Assembly: GCA_025464025.1 (NCBI GenBank)
Contig: JAODBP010000263.1
Coordinates: 1-10,178, forward strand
DNA: 10,178 bases
DNA from: Actinomycetes bacterium
Lineage (GTDB): Bacteria > Actinomycetota > Acidimicrobiia > Acidimicrobiales > CADCSY01
Direction of reading: 5' to 3'
Positions 6,176 through 10,178 of the stretch are shown here, piece after piece. Positions within the stretch are counted from its first letter, which is position 1. Each line of letters begins with the position of its first letter. The position numbers were made by a program, and so were the translations under genes. The notes below the pieces were generated by a model. The model had not been told where the DNA came from. It saw nothing but the letters and a program-made list of their open reading frames with translations, and did no database searches.

Positions 6176-6540
6176 CCCTCGTCGAACGCCTTCACCAGCC
6201 GCTTGGGCGCGGTCAGCCGCCAGCTCGTCGTGAGCAGCTCGGCCAGCTCGTCGACCGAGACCTCCTTCGCTGCCGGGTGGGCCAGGTGCATGCCCCGCCA
6301 GCCGTAGCGACCGACGTAGGCCGGGACGAACCAGGGCTCACCGTTGGCGTCGAGCGACTCCCGCTCCTCCGCCTCCGTCTTGAACGTGCAGGAGCGCTCG
6401 ACGTCCTCCCCGCCCATGGAGGCGAACATCTTGTTGCGCACCCGGAACGTCGGGTGGCCCCACGCCTCGACGAAGACCTCTTCGGCCTCGGGCAACGAGA
6501 GGCAGATGCGGCGCACGTCGTCGAACGTCGGGGCGGCCAT
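6172..6540 (-). CDS. MmcQ/YjbR family protein (DUF419)
   Basis: This is a 122-residue small cytoplasmic protein with the MmcQ/YjbR fold, often labelled DNA-binding on structural grounds but without a settled function. Seen: FDDVRRICLSLPEAEEVFVEAWGHPTFRVRNKMFASM, then the strand-rich middle and WFVPAYVGRYGWRGMHL, followed by VDELAELLTTSWRLTAPKRLVKAF. These are the typical family segments, and the length matches the family. It begins with ATG at 6538-6540, 23 bp from the divergent SRPBCC gene, with a TACGGT box 6 nt upstream and no Shine-Dalgarno, so a leaderless transcript is likely. Its stop lies inside the -35 box of the TetR promoter, so read-through into the TetR gene is possible. Confidence 0.9.
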   Translation of the reverse strand: MAAPTFDDVRRICLSLPEAEEVFVEAWGHPTFRVRNKMFASMGGEDVERSCTFKTEAEERESLDANGEPWFVPAYVGRYGWRGMHLAHPAAKEVSVDELAELLTTSWRLTAPKRLVKAFDEG

Positions 6541-6546
6541 CCGCCG

Positions 6547-6556
6547 ACCGTACCCT
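6547..6556. promoter_or_regulatory. Overlapping divergent -10 boxes for the MmcQ-like and SRPBCC genes
   Basis: In the 23-bp divergent gap, the plus strand has TACCCT (6551-6556), 7 nt before the GTG at 6564. The minus strand has TACGGT (6547-6552), 6 nt before the ATG at 6540. Both fit TANNNT and share the TA at 6551-6552. Both would start transcription at or next to the start codon. No -35 elements were recognised. Confidence 0.5.
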
Positions 6557-6563
6557 CGCGGTC

Positions 6564-6986
6564 GTGTCCAGCATCCGCGTCTCCACGGCCATCGACGCCC
6601 GGCCGGACGAGGTGTGGGCCGACGTGCGCGACCTCGGCTCCCACGTCGAGTGGATGGCCGACGCCGAGGCCATCCGGTTCACGTCCGAGGCGACCAGCGG
6701 GGTGGGCGCGACCTTCGACTGCGACACCAAGGTCGGCCCGCTCCACCTGGTCGACCGCATGGAGGTCACCGAGTGGGTGGAGGGCGAGGTGATCGGCGTG
6801 CGCCACGTCGGCCTCGTCACCGGCACCGGGCGCTTCACCCTGACCCCCGAGGGCAGCGGCACCCGCTTCACGTGGGAGGAGTCGCTGACCATCCCGTGGT
6901 GGCTGGGCGGGCCGGTGGCGACGCTCGTGCTCCGGCTGGTGTGGGTGCGCAACCTCCGGAAGCTCCGCCGTCGGTTCAGTCGCTAG
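6564..6986 (+). CDS. SRPBCC (START/Bet v1-like) family protein
   Basis: This 140-residue protein has the helix-grip fold that binds hydrophobic ligands. Seen: the N-terminal IRVSTAIDARPDEVWADVRDLGSHVEWM, typical of polyketide cyclase/dehydrase-type SRPBCC proteins; GRFTLTPEGSGTRFTWEESLTIPWW in the strand region; and a long C-terminal amphipathic helix ending in a basic tail (RNLRKLRRRFSR). No catalytic residues can be named. The GTG start follows a TACCCT box by 7 nt, without a Shine-Dalgarno. The dehydrogenase gene begins 10 bp after the stop, and the stop codon TAG is part of that gene's candidate -10, so the two may be co-expressed or separately started. The ligand is unknown. Confidence 0.85.
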   Translation: MSSIRVSTAIDARPDEVWADVRDLGSHVEWMADAEAIRFTSEATSGVGATFDCDTKVGPLHLVDRMEVTEWVEGEVIGVRHVGLVTGTGRFTLTPEGSGTRFTWEESLTIPWWLGGPVATLVLRLVWVRNLRKLRRRFSR

Positions 6987-6989
6987 GTT
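6984..6989 (+). promoter_or_regulatory. Candidate -10 box (TAGGTT) for the dehydrogenase gene
   Basis: TAGGTT lies 7 nt before the ATG at 6997, the geometry of leaderless TANNNT promoters. Its first three bases are the TAG stop of the SRPBCC gene. No -35 was recognised. Confidence 0.45.
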
Positions 6990-6996
6990 CCTCCCC

Positions 6997-7803
6997 ATGA
7001 GGGGACTGAAGGACAAGGTCATCGTCGTCGCGGCCGGGGGCACCGGGGCCACCGACGGCACCAGCCACGGCGCCAGCATCGGCGGCGCCACGTCGCGCCG
7101 GCTGGCCGAGGAGGGCGCCAAGGTCGTGGTGGGCGACATCAACCTGCCGTCGGCCGAGCGCACGGTCGAGCTGATCACCGCCGCCGGCGGCACTGCCGTG
7201 GCCCATGAGTTCGACGCTGGCGAGGACGACCAGATCAAGTCGCTCATGGATCGAGCCATCGGCGAGTACGGCGGCATCGATGGCGTCCACTTCAACGCCA
7301 TGGACATGTCGCGGGCGACGCTCGGCGTCGATGGCGAGCACGACCTGCTCACCCTGCCCCTCGAGGCGTGGCAGCGGACGCTCGACGTGGGCCTGACCGG
7401 CTGCCTGCTGGCCGCCCGCCACTCGATCCCGAGCATGCTCGAGCGGGGTGGCGGCTCGTTCGTGTGCACCGTGTCGGGCGCCGTCTACGCCGGCGAGGGC
7501 ATCCGCGTCGCCTACGCCACGACCAAGACCGGCATGACGGCGATCGTGCGCCACATCGCCACCCGCTTCGGCCACCAGGGCATCCGGGCCAACGCTGTGG
7601 CACCGGGCTTGGTGCCGGGTCAGGCGATGCTCGACGGCATGCCCGAGGAGGGCAAGGCCCGCATGCTGCGGATGGGCCGGTCGAACCGCATCGGGCGGGC
7701 CGACGACATCGCCAACATGGTGACCTTCCTGTTGTCCGACGACGGCGAGTGGGTGACCGGCCAGGTCCTCGCCGTCGACGGCGGCAACACCATGCGGACG
7801 TGA
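6997..7803 (+). CDS. Short-chain dehydrogenase/reductase (SDR), atypical active site and glycine loop
   Basis: This is a 268-residue NAD(P)(H)-dependent oxidoreductase of the classical SDR type. Seen: a glycine-rich cofactor region (residues 14-30) that is roughly 8-10 residues longer than the usual TGxxxGxG loop; Asp47 after the second strand, which favours NAD(H); Ser160, Tyr173 and Lys177 (YATTK) of the catalytic set; NAVAPG; and the C-terminal TGQVLAVDGGNT. Two usual features differ: NNAG reads FNAM (99-102), and the Asn of the SDR tetrad, normally in a VNLTG context, is Gly132 (DVGLTG). The gene follows the SRPBCC gene by 10 bp and converges with the GH57 gene after a 21-bp gap. The substrate is unknown. 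The family is certain; whether it is a fully active reductase is open. Confidence 0.92.
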   Translation: MRGLKDKVIVVAAGGTGATDGTSHGASIGGATSRRLAEEGAKVVVGDINLPSAERTVELITAAGGTAVAHEFDAGEDDQIKSLMDRAIGEYGGIDGVHFNAMDMSRATLGVDGEHDLLTLPLEAWQRTLDVGLTGCLLAARHSIPSMLERGGGSFVCTVSGAVYAGEGIRVAYATTKTGMTAIVRHIATRFGHQGIRANAVAPGLVPGQAMLDGMPEEGKARMLRMGRSNRIGRADDIANMVTFLLSDDGEWVTGQVLAVDGGNTMRT

Positions 7804-7824
7804 TGCCGCGCACGGCGCCCTGAG

Positions 7825-10170
7825 CTACGGGATGCCGAGGTGGTCGGCCGCCAGTCCGAGGGCCTTCGCCAACGGCCGGAGGTCGTCACGGCCCCCGCCG
7901 AGCAGCGCCTCGTAGACCAGGTCCTGGGGCTCAGCGAGGTCGACGCCGACATCGAGCGACGTGGCCAGCTCGCGGACGGCGAGTGCGGCGTCGACCGCGT
8001 CGACCTCCCCGTCGACCGCCCGGCGGACGGCGGCGGCGAGGGTCTGCTCGAGCGCGGCCCGGGCCCGGGGCGCGTCGATCGTCAGCCCGAAGAGGTGGGC
8101 CTCGCGCGCCGTGGCCAGGGCGGCCTCGTAGGCGGCCGGGTCCCACGACCCCTGCTGGGCCGTGATCTCGGCCTCGAGCCGGCGGGCGAGGGCGTGCTCG
8201 GCCGGCAGGCGGATGGCCGGAGGGAGCGGGAGGCCGGCCCGGGCCAGCGACAGCAGCTCCTCCCGGTTGAACGAGTAGAGGCGCTCGAAGGTGGAGGCGA
8301 AGCGCTTCTCGACGTTGGCCGCGGCACCGGCCACGATCTGGTCGGCGGCGTCGGGCAGGGCCCGGTCGAGGCCGAACTCGTCGGGCCCGAAGCGCTCGCC
8401 CACGTAGCGCAGGAGGACCGAGAGGCGATCGTCCCGCTCGAGGCCGTCGAACAGGCCGGCCACGTCGTCGGCGTCGCGCTCGTCGTCGGCCGGGCGGACG
8501 GCGCCCAGGACCTCGAGGGCCCCGATGAGCATGACGGCGTAGGTGCGGCGGCTGACCCGTCGGGTGCGCTTGTGGCGCAGGGTGACGGTGCCGGCGTTGA
8601 CGCGGAGCGCACCGCGGTCGCCGGAGCGGTGGTGGTCCTCGACGATCTCCCAGGTGGCGACCTCGCCCTCGGGCCGCCGGGCGAGCAGGTCGGCCAGGGC
8701 GATGTGGGCCACGGCCCGGTCGGCGTCGACCCGCGCCGGCTCGACGTGGGCGCGCCACACGTCGGCACCGGTGCCCTCGTGGGGCTGGTTGCTGCGAGCC
8801 TCGGCCAGGCGCTCGAGGAAGGCGTCGACCGGCGGCTCCTCGCCCAGCTCGGCGAGGAGGTCGATGGCCCGGGCCGCGTAGCGCAGGCACTGGACGGTCT
8901 CGAGCCCGGCCAGGTCCCAGAAGAACCAGGCGCACGACGTGTACATGAGCAGGGCGTGGCGCTGCTGCTCGAGCAGGGTGAGGGCCTCGACCACGTCGCC
9001 GGTGACGTGGTCGGCGGCGAACTCGTCGACGGTGCGGGCGCCCAGGACCACGTCGACGTAGGCGTCGCGCGCCGCCCAGGGGTCCTCGAGCACGGCCTTG
9101 CCCCGGCGCTCGAACACCTCGACGCCGGCATCCCGCAGGAGGTCGAGCGCAGCCCGGAGCGGCGCCCGCCACTGCTGGTCGGCGCCGGGGTCGGCACCGG
9201 TGGAGCAGCCGCAGTCCTCCTTCCAGCGACCCACGCCGTGGGCGCACGACCAGGCGCTCTCCCGCACCTTGGCCTGCCACGTGGGCGGGTGGTCGGCAAG
9301 GAAGCGGGCCACGGTGGTGACCCGCACGCCCTCCTTCGGGGCGACGACGGGGAGGGCGTAGGCGAGGGTGCGCTCGGCGAAGTGGTGGTGGTGGCCGAAC
9401 GTCTCGCCGTCGGTGGCGACGGAGACGAGGCCGCCGTCGGGGGCGGCCTGCCCGACCCGGGCGACGAAGGCCTCGGCCGTCATCGTGCCCAAGCTGAAGG
9501 CGAGGTCGTGGGAGATGCCGCCGTCGTAGAACACGAGGTCGACGGTGCGGTCGGCGTCGTGCGGGTCGACCCAGCGGTAGGCCCGGCGACCGTCGACGGT
9601 GCCGTCACCCACGTCGTGCCAGGCGTCGGCGTCCAGGGGGCGGACGGCGAGGGCCTGGTTGGGCGCGAGGATGGTGAAGCCGATGCCCTCCTCGGCCAGG
9701 ACGCGGAGGACATCGTCGTTCACCGCCGTCTCCGGGAGCCAGATGCCGTCGGGCTCCCGGCCGAAGCGGTGGCGGAAGTCGGCCACGCCCCAGCGCACCT
9801 GGGTGCGCACGTCGCGCTCGGAGGCCAGGGGCAGGATCACGTGGTTGTAGGCCTGGGCGATGGCGCCGCCACCGAGCCGGTCGCCGTCGACCATGCGGGC
9901 GAGCACGTCGGGCGCGTGGACCTCGAGCCAGCTCAGCAGCGTCGGGCCGACGTTGAACGAGAGGTGGGCGTAGTTGTCCACCACCGCCACCACCCGACCC
10001 CGGTCGTCGAGGATGCGGGCCCAGCCGTTGGGGCGGTAGCACTCGGCGGTGATGCGCTCGTTCCAGTCGTGCGCCGGCGCCGCGCTCGGCTCCCGCGCCA
10101 CGACCTCGGTCCAGGGGTTCTCCCGCGGCGGTTGGTAGAAGTGCCCGTGCACCACGAGCGCCTGTTCCAT
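7825..10170 (-). CDS. GH57 family glycosidase with DUF3536-type C-terminal region
   Basis: This is a 781-residue retaining glycoside hydrolase-like enzyme of family 57, which acts on alpha-glucans in characterised members (amylopullulanase, 4-alpha-glucanotransferase, branching enzyme). Seen: N-terminal VHGHFYQPPRENPW (7-20); Glu147 in GIWLPETAV, the expected nucleophile; Asp254 in ATDGETFGHHHHF, the expected acid/base; WKEDCGCSTG (316-325); and MYTSCAWFFWDLAGLETVQCLRYAARAI, a segment I associate with DUF3536 proteins. The remaining C-terminal part is helical and runs to residue 781. The ATG at 10168-10170 matches the usual beginning of the family, although the sequence upstream is cut by the window edge. 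No signal peptide is seen, so action on internal glycogen or another cytoplasmic glucan is likely. The exact activity of this subgroup is not established. Confidence 0.92.
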   Translation of the reverse strand: MEQALVVHGHFYQPPRENPWTEVVAREPSAAPAHDWNERITAECYRPNGWARILDDRGRVVAVVDNYAHLSFNVGPTLLSWLEVHAPDVLARMVDGDRLGGGAIAQAYNHVILPLASERDVRTQVRWGVADFRHRFGREPDGIWLPETAVNDDVLRVLAEEGIGFTILAPNQALAVRPLDADAWHDVGDGTVDGRRAYRWVDPHDADRTVDLVFYDGGISHDLAFSLGTMTAEAFVARVGQAAPDGGLVSVATDGETFGHHHHFAERTLAYALPVVAPKEGVRVTTVARFLADHPPTWQAKVRESAWSCAHGVGRWKEDCGCSTGADPGADQQWRAPLRAALDLLRDAGVEVFERRGKAVLEDPWAARDAYVDVVLGARTVDEFAADHVTGDVVEALTLLEQQRHALLMYTSCAWFFWDLAGLETVQCLRYAARAIDLLAELGEEPPVDAFLERLAEARSNQPHEGTGADVWRAHVEPARVDADRAVAHIALADLLARRPEGEVATWEIVEDHHRSGDRGALRVNAGTVTLRHKRTRRVSRRTYAVMLIGALEVLGAVRPADDERDADDVAGLFDGLERDDRLSVLLRYVGERFGPDEFGLDRALPDAADQIVAGAAANVEKRFASTFERLYSFNREELLSLARAGLPLPPAIRLPAEHALARRLEAEITAQQGSWDPAAYEAALATAREAHLFGLTIDAPRARAALEQTLAAAVRRAVDGEVDAVDAALAVRELATSLDVGVDLAEPQDLVYEALLGGGRDDLRPLAKALGLAADHLGIP

Positions 10171-10178
10171 CTCCCCAT

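Noticed and set aside
4458..6233. 591-codon plus-strand frame antisense to the amidohydrolase and TetR genes
   Set aside because: Both genes on the other strand have clear family motifs; the plus frame is Arg/Gly/Ala-rich noise.
6213..7469. Minus-strand frame across the MmcQ, SRPBCC and dehydrogenase genes
   Set aside because: It crosses three genes with good family matches and has none itself.
7804..7824. GCCG-cgca-CGGC in the gap between the convergent dehydrogenase and GH57 genes
   Set aside because: A 4-bp stem in such GC-rich DNA is expected by chance, and no T run follows, so I do not call a terminator.
7931..9280. 449-codon alternative frame within the GH57 gene
   Set aside because: It is an out-of-frame shadow, extremely Arg/Gly/Pro-rich, while the main frame carries the GH57 catalytic motifs.
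1..10178. Defence island, biosynthetic cluster, CRISPR array or mobile element
   Set aside because: I looked for nucleases, toxins, transposases, reverse transcriptases, spaced repeats and carrier-protein domains and saw none. The window reads as ordinary chromosomal housekeeping and metabolic genes.

Overview
This is a high-GC chromosomal stretch (third codon positions almost all G or C) from an actinobacterium. The gene families, GTG/TTG starts and leaderless-looking promoters would suit an Acidimicrobiia-type lineage, but the lineage is an inference from style, not from a marker gene. No rRNA, tRNA, CRISPR array, transposase or phage gene was seen. Ten protein genes are supported and they tile the window with little intergenic DNA.

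Left part (1-1629, minus strand): a tRNA 2-thiolation pair, a cysteine desulfurase gene whose stop overlaps the start of mnmA; mnmA runs off the left edge. Positions 1648-3374 (plus): a class I SAM methyltransferase whose stop overlaps the start of a GalT-family nucleotidyltransferase (ATGA overlap). A structured 162-bp gap follows, then a UdgX-type uracil-DNA glycosylase (3537-4145).

Middle (4197-6540, minus): an amidohydrolase-2 family metalloenzyme, a TetR-family regulator with a recognisable promoter and a candidate self-operator, and a MmcQ/YjbR-family small protein. A 23-bp divergent gap separates the last from an SRPBCC-fold protein (6564-6986, plus), followed by an atypical short-chain dehydrogenase (6997-7803, plus). 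Right part (7825-10170, minus): a large GH57 glycosidase with a DUF3536-type C-terminal region, convergent with the dehydrogenase.

The genes do not form one pathway. Coherent subsets are the desulfurase/MnmA pair, possibly GalT and GH57 as two separate sugar or glucan enzymes, and possibly the TetR, amidohydrolase, SRPBCC and dehydrogenase genes as a small catabolic cluster. I do not see a clearly new multi-gene system. The best leads are the recurring TANNNT promoter elements 6-7 nt from start codons (including an overlapping divergent pair), the TetR promoter that shares bases with an upstream stop codon, the dehydrogenase lacking the usual tetrad Asn and carrying an enlarged glycine loop, and the UdgX with a KARIH loop.
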